A stretch of 64,000 nucleotides of DNA from Lentibacter sp. XHP0401 (GTDB taxonomy: Bacteria; Pseudomonadota; Alphaproteobacteria; Rhodobacterales; Rhodobacteraceae), in assembly GCF_025751535.1 (NCBI RefSeq), contig NZ_JAOWLC010000011.1, positions 1 through 64,000 of the forward strand, given 5' to 3'. How positions within the stretch are numbered: the stretch's first letter is position 1; every line of letters begins with the position of its first letter. Below, in pieces: positions 1 to 8,430 of this stretch. Made by a program: the position numbers and the translations under genes. The notes below the pieces were generated by a model. The model made no database searches and was not told the DNA's origin. It saw only the letters and a program-made list of their open reading frames with translations.

Positions 1-69
1 CGGATACATATCAGCGACTTCCTGAAGACGTGCAATTGAACACTTGCGAACAGCAGCCGGTACATACAT
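1..69 (-). CDS. Possible start of a CDS running off the window (PaiB-like N terminus?)
   Basis: An open frame begins with ATG at 69 and stays open for 23 codons to the window edge. The first residues read MYVPAAV, which resembles the usual N terminus of FMN-binding negative transcriptional regulators (PaiB family). It lies 40 bases beyond the terminator of the neighbouring minus-strand gene, so it would be a separate unit. Only 23 residues are visible and no strong ribosome binding site is seen, so both the gene and the family are tentative. Confidence 0.3.
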   Translation of the reverse strand, partial: MYVPAAVRKCSIARLQEVADMYP

Positions 70-109
70 CTGGGCTCAAACCCGCCCTTCGCCGCAGTAG
101 CGCCCGCCC

Positions 110-145
110 CCAAAAGCAAAAGCCGCCGAAGTCTCCCTCGGCGGC
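110..145 (-). terminator. Rho-independent terminator
   Basis: An 8-bp perfect stem (122-129 with 138-145) with an 8-base loop is followed on the minus strand by a TTTTGCTTTT tract (complement of 110-121). It sits just after the stop of the solute-binding protein gene and would end its transcript. Confidence 0.8.
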
Positions 146-168
146 TCTCTCTACTTTCAAGTCAAGGC

Positions 169-1806
169 TTACTCGTCCAGCCAGACATTTTCCAAATGCA
201 TCTCGCGGAACTGGTGGCGCTCGAGGTTCTTCACTTCGGCCACATGATGCAGGCTCGTGTTATACCAATACGGCTGTACGATCGCTCCGCTGTCTTGCAA
301 GATCATCTCCAGATCCTTCATGATTTCACGGCGTGCATCATCATCAAAAACGCCTGTCGCCTTCGCCAGAAGCGCGTCATACTCAGGGTTCTCGTGGCCG
401 CTTTCGTTCCACGCGCCGCCCGTTTTATAGGCCAAAGCAAGCACCTGGATACCCAAAGGCCGCGGCCCCCAGTTGGTTGTCGAGAAGGGGTATTTTGTCC
501 AGTCGTTCCAGAAGGTGCTGCCCGGAATAACCGTGCGTCTGATGTTAAAGCCCGCATCGCGCAACTGCGCTGCAATCGCGTCGGTTGTCACTGTGCGCCA
601 ATCGCCATCAATCGAGATAAGCTCCATCTCGGTGTCGCCGTGCCCCGCCTCATCCAGCATCGCCTTCGCCTTCACAGGGTCCGCCGTAATTTTGGGCAGC
701 TCGTAATATTCAGGGTGCATCGGCGCAACATGGTGGTTCTCCGCCACGATCCCTTCGTTGGAATATCCGATCTCGAGCACAGTCGCGTTATCAACAGCCA
801 GTTGCACAGCATTGCGCACCATCTTGTTGTCATAGGGCGGTGAGTCCGCCCGCATCCGCGCCACAATCGTGTTGGCCGTCGGCTTTGATTTCCGCTCAAG
901 CCCGAGCGCATCCAGAATTTCGAGATACTCCGAACCCGTTTCATCGTTCATATGAATCTCACCCGCTTCAAAAGCTGCGATGATATTGGACTGATCCGTG
1001 CCAAAATCGGTAAACTCAAGCCCGTCCAGAAGCGCCTGACCGCCCCACCAGCCGCTCTCGCGGCGTTTGAAAGAAGCGCTCACGCCCACTTCATACCCCG
1101 TCAGCTCGAACATCCCTGTGCCAATCGCATTCGAGGCAAAATCAGCCTCGGGATCATAGCTCTGGTGCACAATCATCGCAGGATAATCAGACATCCCCGC
1201 AATCAGCGAAATATCAGGAACCGAGAGGTTCAACTGCACAGTCATATCGTCGATCTTCTCAATCGCACCGTCACGGGCCTTGCCTGTGGCCTCGTCAATC
1301 AGCGGGGTAAAGCGCGCCGCCATAGAGTTGCCTTCCGCAGTGCTGTCACACCAGCGAGTGAGGTTGAAAACCACATCATCCGCAGTGAAAGGGTCCCCGT
1401 TGTTCCACAGAGCATTCTTGCGCACATTAAGCGTATAGGTCTTGGAGTCGTCGCTCACGCTCCAACCTTCAAGCAACAGGCCCGAGAAGGTAAAGTCGTT
1501 GTTCCAGCGCACAAGCGTTTCGCCGAATTGCCGGAAGATATTGCCATGCTCGCTCCAGTCAAAAGTGCGCGGGTCTTTCATCGCCAGAATCTGCATCCCG
1601 ATCTTGAGAATGCCGCCTTTCTTGCCCTCGGTTTGAGCCATCGCGGGGGCAGCTTGCCCCAAAAGCCCATACGCCACAGCCGCACTGGCCCCGAAGGTAC
1701 TCGCCAGAGCCAGAAACTCGCGGCGCTCCATCTTGCCCGCAAGCGTGCTCTCGGCCCACTTTTTTACAAACGGACGCACCGCTTGGCCTTGAATATCGTT
1801 CGTCAT
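169..1806 (-). CDS. ABC transporter substrate-binding protein, family 5 (peptide/nickel type), Tat-exported
   Basis: A 545-residue periplasmic solute-binding protein of the extracellular family 5 (oligopeptide/dipeptide) type. The N terminus carries a twin-arginine signal (RREFLALA at about residues 28-35, then a hydrophobic run ending in an AMAQ-like cleavage region near 57), so it should be exported folded through Tat. The middle shows the family pattern of alternating lobes (for example the NNGDPFTADDVVFNLTRW stretch). I chose ATG 1806 over the upstream ATG 1851 because GGGAGAGACGGG stands just before it. No permease or ATPase gene is adjacent and a terminator follows directly, so the partner genes lie elsewhere. 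The ligand cannot be told from sequence alone. Confidence 0.9.
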   Translation of the reverse strand: MTNDIQGQAVRPFVKKWAESTLAGKMERREFLALASTFGASAAVAYGLLGQAAPAMAQTEGKKGGILKIGMQILAMKDPRTFDWSEHGNIFRQFGETLVRWNNDFTFSGLLLEGWSVSDDSKTYTLNVRKNALWNNGDPFTADDVVFNLTRWCDSTAEGNSMAARFTPLIDEATGKARDGAIEKIDDMTVQLNLSVPDISLIAGMSDYPAMIVHQSYDPEADFASNAIGTGMFELTGYEVGVSASFKRRESGWWGGQALLDGLEFTDFGTDQSNIIAAFEAGEIHMNDETGSEYLEILDALGLERKSKPTANTIVARMRADSPPYDNKMVRNAVQLAVDNATVLEIGYSNEGIVAENHHVAPMHPEYYELPKITADPVKAKAMLDEAGHGDTEMELISIDGDWRTVTTDAIAAQLRDAGFNIRRTVIPGSTFWNDWTKYPFSTTNWGPRPLGIQVLALAYKTGGAWNESGHENPEYDALLAKATGVFDDDARREIMKDLEMILQDSGAIVQPYWYNTSLHHVAEVKNLERHQFREMHLENVWLDE

Positions 1807-1925
1807 ATCCCGTCTCTCCCGTTGGATCAGCGCTGTATTACTCAGCATCACAACGCGGATTAAGACACCAAAAACGATTCGCGGAAAGCCTTTTGGACAG
1901 GCCTGTCTAGAAAGAGCGCCTCACG

Positions 1926-1955
1926 AAAAAAAAGGCCCCGAAGCAATTCGGGGCC
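1926..1955 (-). terminator. Rho-independent terminator
   Basis: A 9-bp perfect stem (1934-1942 with 1947-1955, GC-rich, 4-base loop) is followed on the minus strand by eight T residues (complement of 1926-1933). It lies 40 bases past the stop of the LysR gene. Confidence 0.9.
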
Positions 1956-1993
1956 AGTTGCGGGAAAACCGCGGAGAAAATGAGGGGGAGGCG

Positions 1994-2899
1994 TCACCAG
2001 TCGCTCGGGCCTTTGTCGCCAAACGAATGCACCAGAAAGTCGATAAACGCGCGCACCTTGGGCTGCGTAAAGCGCCCGGGTGGATAAACCGCATAGATGC
2101 CCTGCGTCTCCATCGGCAGATCAGGAATAGCATCCTCAACCAGCCCCTTCTCAAGCGCATCCGCATAAAGAAAGCTCGGCAGATAAGCGATGCCAAGGCC
2201 AGACACGGCCGCGTTCAAAAGCGATTGTCCGTCATTCACAGTCAGCCAGCCTGCCGTGCGCACCTGTCGCTTCTCACCCGACGGCGCCGTGATTTTCCAG
2301 ACGTTACCGGCCGAGTGGTTCGAGTAATGCAAAAGCTTGTGATCATTGAGGTCATCAATTTTCTGGGGCCGCCCGTGACGCTGGAAATAGCCTGGGCTCG
2401 CAATCATCCGCATGCTCGTCTCGGTCAGCTTGCGCGCTCTGAGCGAGCTGTCTTCAAGGTCGCCAATGCGGATGGCCATATCAAAGCCCTCCGAAATCAG
2501 CTCCACATAGCGGTTGTTGAGCACCATGTTCACGGTGATATCAGGGAAATCAGCGAGGAACTCACCCAGCACAGGCGAAAGATGGTTCACACCAAAGTCC
2601 GTCGCCACAGAAATACGCAATAGGCCCGAAGGGTCCGACTGCATGGAAGACACCAAGGCATCTGCCTCGCCCGCATCATTCAGGACGCGGCGCGCACGGT
2701 CATAATATGCAAGGCCGATCTCGGTCGGGCTCACCCGCCGCGTCGTGCGGTTCAAAAGCCGCGCTCCAAGACGCGCCTCAAGGCTCGACACATGCTTTGA
2801 AACGGCAGATTTCGAAATCCCCATCTTCTTGGCTGCATCCGTAAACCCGCCTTGGTCCACGACCATTGCAAAGGCTTCCATTTCGGTTAGTCGATCCAT
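1994..2899 (-). CDS. LysR-family transcriptional regulator
   Basis: A 301-residue LysR-type regulator. Residues 1-60 form the winged helix-turn-helix (FAMVVDQGGFTDAAKKMGIS, then SKHVSSLEARLGARLLNRTT), and the rest is the effector-binding domain of the subgroup close to DsdC/CrgA-type LTTRs. ATG 2899 is chosen because GAGGGACGAG precedes it and the fold starts right there; an in-frame ATG at 2947 has no such support. The gene is monocistronic, with its own terminator and a 400-base upstream region holding repeats that may be its operator. No divergently transcribed target gene stands next to it, which is unusual for LysR genes, so its regulon is unknown. Confidence 0.93.
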   Translation of the reverse strand: MDRLTEMEAFAMVVDQGGFTDAAKKMGISKSAVSKHVSSLEARLGARLLNRTTRRVSPTEIGLAYYDRARRVLNDAGEADALVSSMQSDPSGLLRISVATDFGVNHLSPVLGEFLADFPDITVNMVLNNRYVELISEGFDMAIRIGDLEDSSLRARKLTETSMRMIASPGYFQRHGRPQKIDDLNDHKLLHYSNHSAGNVWKITAPSGEKRQVRTAGWLTVNDGQSLLNAAVSGLGIAYLPSFLYADALEKGLVEDAIPDLPMETQGIYAVYPPGRFTQPKVRAFIDFLVHSFGDKGPSDW

Positions 2900-3188
2900 A
2901 CTCGCTCGTCCCTCGGTTTTTCTTTTCAAGGGATGGTATCGCCCCACATTCAGGCAACTTCTGGGCGCTGGTGAGATAATATCAGGGTTTTACCACGGAT
3001 CGTTCATGGCAGCGAAACAACGAAACAGATGTTTCCAATACGCTCGCGCCTTGCCCTGAGCTTCTTCTTTTTGCCTTAAATACCCAAATCGCGCTGAGCA
3101 CTCTTTAGGCCGGGCAACACCCCACCGCTCACGCCCCACCGAACGCCCCATTACCTAATTTTGCGTTAACAAGGCCCCGTTTCAGGCG

Positions 3189-3217
3189 GTGCACGGGTGG
3201 TGCACGTATCGTGCACG
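3189..3217. repeat. Three GTGCAC palindromes at exact 11-bp steps in the 2900-3302 intergenic region
   Basis: GTGCAC occurs at 3189, 3200 and 3211, each followed by G, giving three direct copies of an 11-base unit. The 403-base gap between the smc stop and the LysR start also holds GTTAAC three times (3165, 3255, 3276). I find no gene in the gap. The array lies about 290 bases upstream of the LysR start codon. Spacing near one DNA turn suggests a protein-binding array; this is inference. Confidence 0.5.
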
Positions 3218-3302
3218 CTTATCACCCCTCTAGAATCAGGCCGTTCTGCCCCCCGTTAACCCGCCGGTGCGCAGCGTTAACCAGAGCGCTCCGCAAAACG
3301 CG

Positions 3303-6300
3303 TCAGGCCACCATTGCCTCGGCCTTTTTCAGGTCCACAGACACAAGCTGGCTCACGCCCCGCTCCTGCATCGTCACCCCATACAAACGGTCCATCCGGC
3401 TCATCGTCACAGCATGGTGGGTGATGATCAAAAACCGCGTATCCGTCTGGCGGCACATCTCGTCGAGCAGGTCACAAAAGCGCGTGACGTTGGCGTCATC
3501 AAGCGGCGCGTCAACTTCGTCAAGCACACAGATCGGCGCAGGGTTCGCAAGGAATACCGCAAAGATAAGCGCCATCGCCGTCAGCGTCTGCTCCCCCCCT
3601 GACAGCAGCGAAAGTGTCGCCAGTTTCTTACCCGGAGGCTGGCACATAATCTCAAGGCCCGCGTCCAGAGGGTCATCACTTTCGACCAGAACAAGGTTCG
3701 CATCCCCGCCGCCAAACAAGTGTTTGAACAGCATCGAGAAGTTGTCATTCACCTGCTCGAAAGCGGTCAGCAAACGCTCGCGTCCCTCGCGGTTGAGGCT
3801 GGCAATGCCGCTGCGCAAAGCCCGAATGGCTTCCTCCAGATCGGTCTTTTCTTTTAAAAGATTATCATGCTCTTCCGAGACTTCCTTGGCGTCTTCCTCG
3901 GCGCGCAGGTTCACTGCGCCAAGTGCATCGCGTTGCCTTTTCAAGCGGTTCACATCCTGCTCGATCATCTCTGATGCAGGCATCTTTTCAGGGTCCGCGC
4001 CAAGGCTTTCAAGCAGCGCCTCTGGCGTGGTTTCCTGCTCTTCCTCAATCCTGTCAGCGGCATAAGCCACAGTCTCGCCTGCCGCATCTGTGCGCGCTTC
4101 CGAGCGGGCCCGCGCCTCACGCGCCTCACTCGCCGCTCTCTCCGCATCACGCTCTGCTATGGTTGCGTCCCGCTCCGCACCCTCCGCTGTCGAAAGCGCG
4201 TCCGAAGCCACAGCTTTGCGCGCCTCGGCCTGCTCGATCGAGTGGCCCAGCTCCTCACGCTTCGCCGCAATTTCCTCGGGCGCGGCAGTGGCTTCTTTCA
4301 GCTCGGCCTCGCTCTCGGTTTTGCGTTCGGCCAGCTCGGCAATCCGCTTGCCCGCCGTCTCCAAACGGTGGCGCCAGCCCGAAAGCTCCTTGGTTACTTC
4401 CTGCCCCCGCCGCGTCCGTGCCTCACCCTCACGGCGCAGCTCGTCATGGCCGGACCGCTTCGCCATCATGGTCATCCGCGCGGCCTCAACCGTCATCTTC
4501 ACATCTTCAACTTCAGCCCTTGCAGTGTCCAGATCTCCGAGCTCTTTCAGCCCCCGTTCGGCCTCCTGCAAAGAGCGCCGCGCCGCCATGGCTTCGTCCT
4601 CATGGCGCTTCACAGCAAGGCCCAGAGAGTCGAGGCGCGATTCTGCTAAAGTGCGGTCTGCCTCCGCACGGCTCAAGGCCCTTGCCGCCTCGGCCACAGC
4701 CGTATCGGCAGCGCGCCGCGCCTCACGTGCCGCCTTGTCTGCCTCGCCGTCACGCTTAAGCTGTTCAGTCAACGCAACATGCGCCATCCGCGCACCCTGT
4801 GCCTTGGAGTTGGCCGCTTCCATCTGCTGTTTGAGGGCTTCCAAACGGTTGAGTTGCTCAAGCCGCAAAGCCGCCGCACTCGGCGCATCCTCGGCCCACG
4901 CGCGGAACCCGTCCCAGCGCCACAAATCCCCGTCGAGGCTAACAAGCCGCTGGCCCGGTTTCAGCGCGCCCTGCAAGGCACCCGCCTCATCCGCATCCAC
5001 CAGCCCGATCTGCGCCATACGCCGCGTTAGAACCGCAGGCACATTCACATGGGCCGACAAAGGCGTGACGCCCTCGGGCAAAGCCTGTGCTTGCGTATAA
5101 GCAGGCAATGATGCCCAGCCGGAAGGCCCGTCATTATCCACTTCAGGCGCGCGCAAATCATCGGCCAGAGCCGCGCCAAGCGCCTTCTCGAAGCCGGGTT
5201 CGACCTGCACCTGATCAATGATCTGCCCGCCTTCGGCAGTGTCACGCTCGACAAGCCGCGCCAGCGCTGTGGCCTCGGCTGAAAGCGCATTCACTTCACC
5301 GTCCGCCTCGCTCAACTCGGCTCTTGCATCCGCCTCGCGCGCCTGCGTTGCGGCCCGTGCATTTTCTGCTGCCGTAAGCGCGTCCTCTGCCTCAGCCGAG
5401 CGCTTCGTGGCAAGTCCCTCTGCCTGCTGTGCAGCTTCAAAATCCACGGCGGCTTTTTCAAGCAAGGCCTTCGCCTCGCCCGCCGCAAGCTTGGCCTTTT
5501 CCGCTTCTGCGGTCGAGCGCGCCTCGGTCTTGCGGCTGTCTTCCAGCAAGCGCTGCGCCGACTGATGCCTTGCCGCCAAACGGGCCACATCTTCGGTCAG
5601 CTCGGAAAGCGCGTTCTCGCGCTCGTGCAACACCTGAGCCGCATCGTGCGAAGCTTCCGAAGCTGCCGCAAGTTTGGCCTCATGGCCCTCGCCCGCTTTC
5701 TTCAGCTCGCCCGCTTCCCACTCCAGACGCGCAATCGTCTCGCCTGCGTCGCGGTTCAGCGCATCTTCACGCTCCATATCCGCAGCCAGCTGACGGATAC
5801 GTGCCTCCAGCGTCTCGATCGTGGCGAGCGCGCGCTTCTCCTGATCAGCCAAGGTATCGCGCTGCACAGTGAGACGCTGCAACACCGCTGCCGCAATCGC
5901 CTCTTCCTCGCGCAATGCCGGCAAAGCATCTTCACGTTGCTGGCGCAGTTTTGTCGCCTCACGCGCCGCCGATTCGGCCTGCGCCGCAGCCACCGTGCGC
6001 TGCTTTAGGACATCCTGTTCTTCTAGCAGCGATACTTGGGCTTCTTTCCAACGACGATAAAGGAGCAACCCTTCCGACCGCCGCAACTCCTCCCCGATCT
6101 CGCGATACCTCGATGCCTGACGCGCCTGCCGTGCAAGCTGAGAAAGCTGGGCTGCCAGCTGCTCCAGCACATCGTCTACGCGGGTGAGGTTTGTCTCGGC
6201 CCCTTTCAGCTTCAGTTCCGCCTCATGGCGGCGCTGATACAGCCCCGAGATGCCAGCCGCTTCCTCAAGGATACGGCGGCGATTCTTGGGTTTGGCGTTG

Positions 6301-6758
6301 ATAAGCTCACTGATCTGCCCCTGTCGCACAAGGGCGGGAGAATGGGCGCCCGTCGAGGCATCGGCAAACAACATCTGCACATCACGCGCGCGGGTGTCTT
6401 TGCCATTCGCCTTATAAGCGCTGCCCACATCGCGGGTGATACGGCGAACAACTTCAAGGTTGTCCATATCGTTGAAACCCGCTGGCGCGAGGCGGTCCTG
6501 ATTGTCGATATGCAGGGACACTTCTGCAAAGTTACGCGCAGGCCGCGAGGAGGCACCGGCGAAAATCACATCTTCCATCCCGCCGCCGCGCATAGCAGTG
6601 GGGCGGTTCTCGCCCATCACCCAGCGCAGGGCTTCCAGCAGGTTCGACTTACCGCAGCCATTGGGCCCGACAACACCGGTCAGACCGTCCTGAATGATCA
6701 GATCGGTCGGATCGACGAAGCTTTTAAACCCCGTAAGTCTGAGCTTGTGAAACCGCAC
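3303..6758 (-). CDS. smc: Chromosome segregation protein SMC
   Basis: A 1151-residue structural-maintenance-of-chromosomes ATPase, which holds DNA with ScpA/ScpB during segregation. The N terminus has the Walker A loop (GPNGCGKSNL near residue 33) and an RQGQISELI-type Q region. Long Ala/Glu/Arg-rich coiled coils flank a hinge at about residues 490-620. The C terminus has the ABC signature (LLSGGEQTLTAMAL) and Walker B (ICVLDEVDAPLDD). Length is normal for the family. The start is GTG at 6758, giving MRFHKLRLTGFKSF; no ATG fits better. It is transcribed alone, and its upstream region (6759-6891) holds a palindrome and a DnaA-box match. Confidence 0.97.
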   Translation of the reverse strand: MRFHKLRLTGFKSFVDPTDLIIQDGLTGVVGPNGCGKSNLLEALRWVMGENRPTAMRGGGMEDVIFAGASSRPARNFAEVSLHIDNQDRLAPAGFNDMDNLEVVRRITRDVGSAYKANGKDTRARDVQMLFADASTGAHSPALVRQGQISELINAKPKNRRRILEEAAGISGLYQRRHEAELKLKGAETNLTRVDDVLEQLAAQLSQLARQARQASRYREIGEELRRSEGLLLYRRWKEAQVSLLEEQDVLKQRTVAAAQAESAAREATKLRQQREDALPALREEEAIAAAVLQRLTVQRDTLADQEKRALATIETLEARIRQLAADMEREDALNRDAGETIARLEWEAGELKKAGEGHEAKLAAASEASHDAAQVLHERENALSELTEDVARLAARHQSAQRLLEDSRKTEARSTAEAEKAKLAAGEAKALLEKAAVDFEAAQQAEGLATKRSAEAEDALTAAENARAATQAREADARAELSEADGEVNALSAEATALARLVERDTAEGGQIIDQVQVEPGFEKALGAALADDLRAPEVDNDGPSGWASLPAYTQAQALPEGVTPLSAHVNVPAVLTRRMAQIGLVDADEAGALQGALKPGQRLVSLDGDLWRWDGFRAWAEDAPSAAALRLEQLNRLEALKQQMEAANSKAQGARMAHVALTEQLKRDGEADKAAREARRAADTAVAEAARALSRAEADRTLAESRLDSLGLAVKRHEDEAMAARRSLQEAERGLKELGDLDTARAEVEDVKMTVEAARMTMMAKRSGHDELRREGEARTRRGQEVTKELSGWRHRLETAGKRIAELAERKTESEAELKEATAAPEEIAAKREELGHSIEQAEARKAVASDALSTAEGAERDATIAERDAERAASEAREARARSEARTDAAGETVAYAADRIEEEQETTPEALLESLGADPEKMPASEMIEQDVNRLKRQRDALGAVNLRAEEDAKEVSEEHDNLLKEKTDLEEAIRALRSGIASLNREGRERLLTAFEQVNDNFSMLFKHLFGGGDANLVLVESDDPLDAGLEIMCQPPGKKLATLSLLSGGEQTLTAMALIFAVFLANPAPICVLDEVDAPLDDANVTRFCDLLDEMCRQTDTRFLIITHHAVTMSRMDRLYGVTMQERGVSQLVSVDLKKAEAMVA

Positions 6759-6834
6759 TGCCTAGATTGCGCCTCTTGATTCTTGATTTGAACCAGTCTG
6801 GCTGGCGCGCAGGCGGCTTGTCAACGTGGCTTAC

Positions 6835-6868
6835 ACCCCATATGGGGTATCCCGCCGAGTTATCCACA
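6835..6868. promoter_or_regulatory. 14-bp palindrome and DnaA-box match upstream of smc
   Basis: ACCCCATATGGGGT (6835-6848) is a perfect 14-bp palindrome, and TTATCCACA (6860-6868) matches the E. coli DnaA-box consensus TTATNCACA exactly. Both lie 77-110 bases upstream of the smc GTG start and just past the 3' end of the GST gene. A single DnaA box can occur by chance about twice in 64 kb, so a role is only suggested by position. Confidence 0.4.
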
Positions 6869-6891
6869 AGATATCGGCGTATTACCCCTTT

Positions 6892-7866
6892 TTAGCCCCG
6901 TCCATGCGGCTCCATAAAGTCGATAACAGGGTTGATAGGGATTATACGGCTCGGGTTAATAGTCTCGTGGCTGTAGTGGTAGTGCCGCACAATATGGGCA
7001 AAATTCACAGTCTCCGCCACGCCTTCCACCTGATAAAGCTCACGCGTGTAGGCCCACAGATTGGGATAATCAATCAACCGCGCACGATTGCACTTGAAAT
7101 GTAGATGATAAACCAGATCAAAGCGGATGAGCGTGGTAAACAACCGCCAGTCCGCCTCGGTGATCTGCTCGCCCATCAGGTAGCGCTTGCTTCCAAGCCG
7201 CGCCTCAAGCCAGTCAAGAGTGTCAAACAGCGGGCCGGCCGCTTCATCATACGCCTCTTGAGAGGTGGCAAAGCCCGCCTTGTAGACTCCGTTGTTGAGC
7301 GTGTCATAAATCCGCGCATTCACCTCTTCGATATCGTCGCGCATCATCTCGGGCCAGTAGTCGTCCGTGTTCCCTGTAAGGCTATCAAACGCACCGTTAA
7401 ACATGCGGATGATCTCGGAGCTTTCGTTGCTCACAATCGTCTCGCGGGTTTTGTCCCACAAAATAGGCACCGTCACACGGCCTGAAATGCGCGGATCAGC
7501 CTTCAAATAAATGTCGCGCGCAAAAGGCAGGCCATAGAGCGTGTCGCCCGTAGCGCCATGCACATCTGTCTCGAATGTCCAGCCGTCCGACAGCATATCA
7601 GGATGAACAACCGAGACGCTGATATGTGCCTCAAGCCCTTTTAAGGCCCGAAAAATCAGCGTGCGATGCGCCCAAGGACAAGCATAGGACACATAAAGAT
7701 GATAACGTCCGCTTTCGGCCGCAAATCCCCCCTCACCCGACGGCCCTGCCGCACCATCCGGCGTAATCCAGTTGCGAAAGGCGGCTGTGGAACGCTTAAA
7801 AGAGCCGCCAGTGGACTCGGTATCATACCACTCGTCATGCCATGTGCCCTCTACCAAATGTCCCAT
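6892..7866 (-). CDS. Glutathionyl-hydroquinone reductase (Xi-class glutathione S-transferase, YqjG/ECM4 type)
   Basis: A 324-residue cytosolic GST of the Xi class, which removes glutathione from glutathionyl-hydroquinones. The N-terminal thioredoxin-like half has the class motif YACPWAHRTLIFRALKGLE near residues 55-73, with the catalytic Cys in the CPWAHR box. The C-terminal helical half holds LMGEQITEADWRLFTTLIRF, the usual N-capping region. Length matches the family. ATG 7866 is preceded by AGGAGG at good spacing. It stands alone between smc and a divergent small gene. The exact quinone substrate cannot be told. Confidence 0.93.
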   Translation of the reverse strand: MGHLVEGTWHDEWYDTESTGGSFKRSTAAFRNWITPDGAAGPSGEGGFAAESGRYHLYVSYACPWAHRTLIFRALKGLEAHISVSVVHPDMLSDGWTFETDVHGATGDTLYGLPFARDIYLKADPRISGRVTVPILWDKTRETIVSNESSEIIRMFNGAFDSLTGNTDDYWPEMMRDDIEEVNARIYDTLNNGVYKAGFATSQEAYDEAAGPLFDTLDWLEARLGSKRYLMGEQITEADWRLFTTLIRFDLVYHLHFKCNRARLIDYPNLWAYTRELYQVEGVAETVNFAHIVRHYHYSHETINPSRIIPINPVIDFMEPHGRG

Positions 7867-7974
7867 CAGAGCCTCCTGTTTCTATCCAATAGGCAAAACT
7901 TAGGGCGATGCACCTTTCATATAAACACCCGCTCCCGCGCAGCCCCCCTGCGCAGGTGCACATCCAGCGTCACA

Positions 7975-7996
7975 TGACTGCAACATTAAGCAGTCA
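7975..7996. promoter_or_regulatory. Inverted repeat in the divergent gap before the small + strand gene
   Basis: TGACTGC (7975-7981) and GCAGTCA (7990-7996) form a perfect 7-bp inverted repeat with an 8-base spacer, about 70 bases before the ATG at 8065 and 110 bases before the GST start. The 22-bp size fits a dimeric regulator site. No known box is recognised. Confidence 0.4.
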
Positions 7997-8064
7997 GAAA
8001 GAAATCGTTACTTGTTTATCAACCAAGCTATGCAAATCTTGCGGGTATTAGGAAGGTGCGCACC

Positions 8065-8430
8065 ATGACAGACTATTTATCTCCAGAGATAGAAGAAGCC
8101 CTCAAAGCCGCTCGCAAAGCGGCAATGAAAAAGTCATCCCGCCTGCGGGTCCATGTAGGGGATGCGCAATATCCTATCCTCAAACTCTGGGACAAAGGCT
8201 TCGCACTCGACATTACCAATGCTCCCAAGCTGCGCGGATTGGTCGATATTTATGATAGCGCCAAGCATCTGATGAATTGCCTCATAATCGCCGCCGAAGA
8301 AGAGGGTGACGTAATGCACTACGAATTCAAACGCGCGACGCAGGCTCACGAAACGCCCCCGCTCGACTATGAGCGCGACAAAGATGCGCCCGTTGCCCTC
8401 ATAGGCAAAACCGCTCCGTCACTGCACTGA
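8065..8430 (+). CDS. Conserved small protein of unknown function (PilZ-like?)
   Basis: A 121-residue soluble, acidic protein I cannot name with certainty. Residues 28-85 show alternating beta-type stretches (RLRVHVGD, YPILKLW, GFALDI, RGLVDIYD, HLMNCLIIAA, MHYEFKRAT), a pattern seen in PilZ-type beta barrels, but the RxxxR signature of PilZ is not evident. ATG 8065 follows AGGAAGG at eight bases; the in-frame GTG at 8056 would sit inside that ribosome site. It is monocistronic and ends head-on against the PatB-type gene with no gap between the stop codons. Confidence 0.75.
   Translation: MTDYLSPEIEEALKAARKAAMKKSSRLRVHVGDAQYPILKLWDKGFALDITNAPKLRGLVDIYDSAKHLMNCLIIAAEEEGDVMHYEFKRATQAHETPPLDYERDKDAPVALIGKTAPSLH

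Noticed and set aside
30-323. 97-codon plus-strand open frame at the window start
   Set aside because: It crosses a clear minus-strand terminator and the 3' end of the solute-binding gene and has no ribosome site.
3211-5872. Long plus-strand frames rich in Ser, Ala and Arg opposite smc
   Set aside because: They mirror the Ala/Glu/Arg coiled-coil codons of smc in a high-GC gene; low-complexity antisense shadows.
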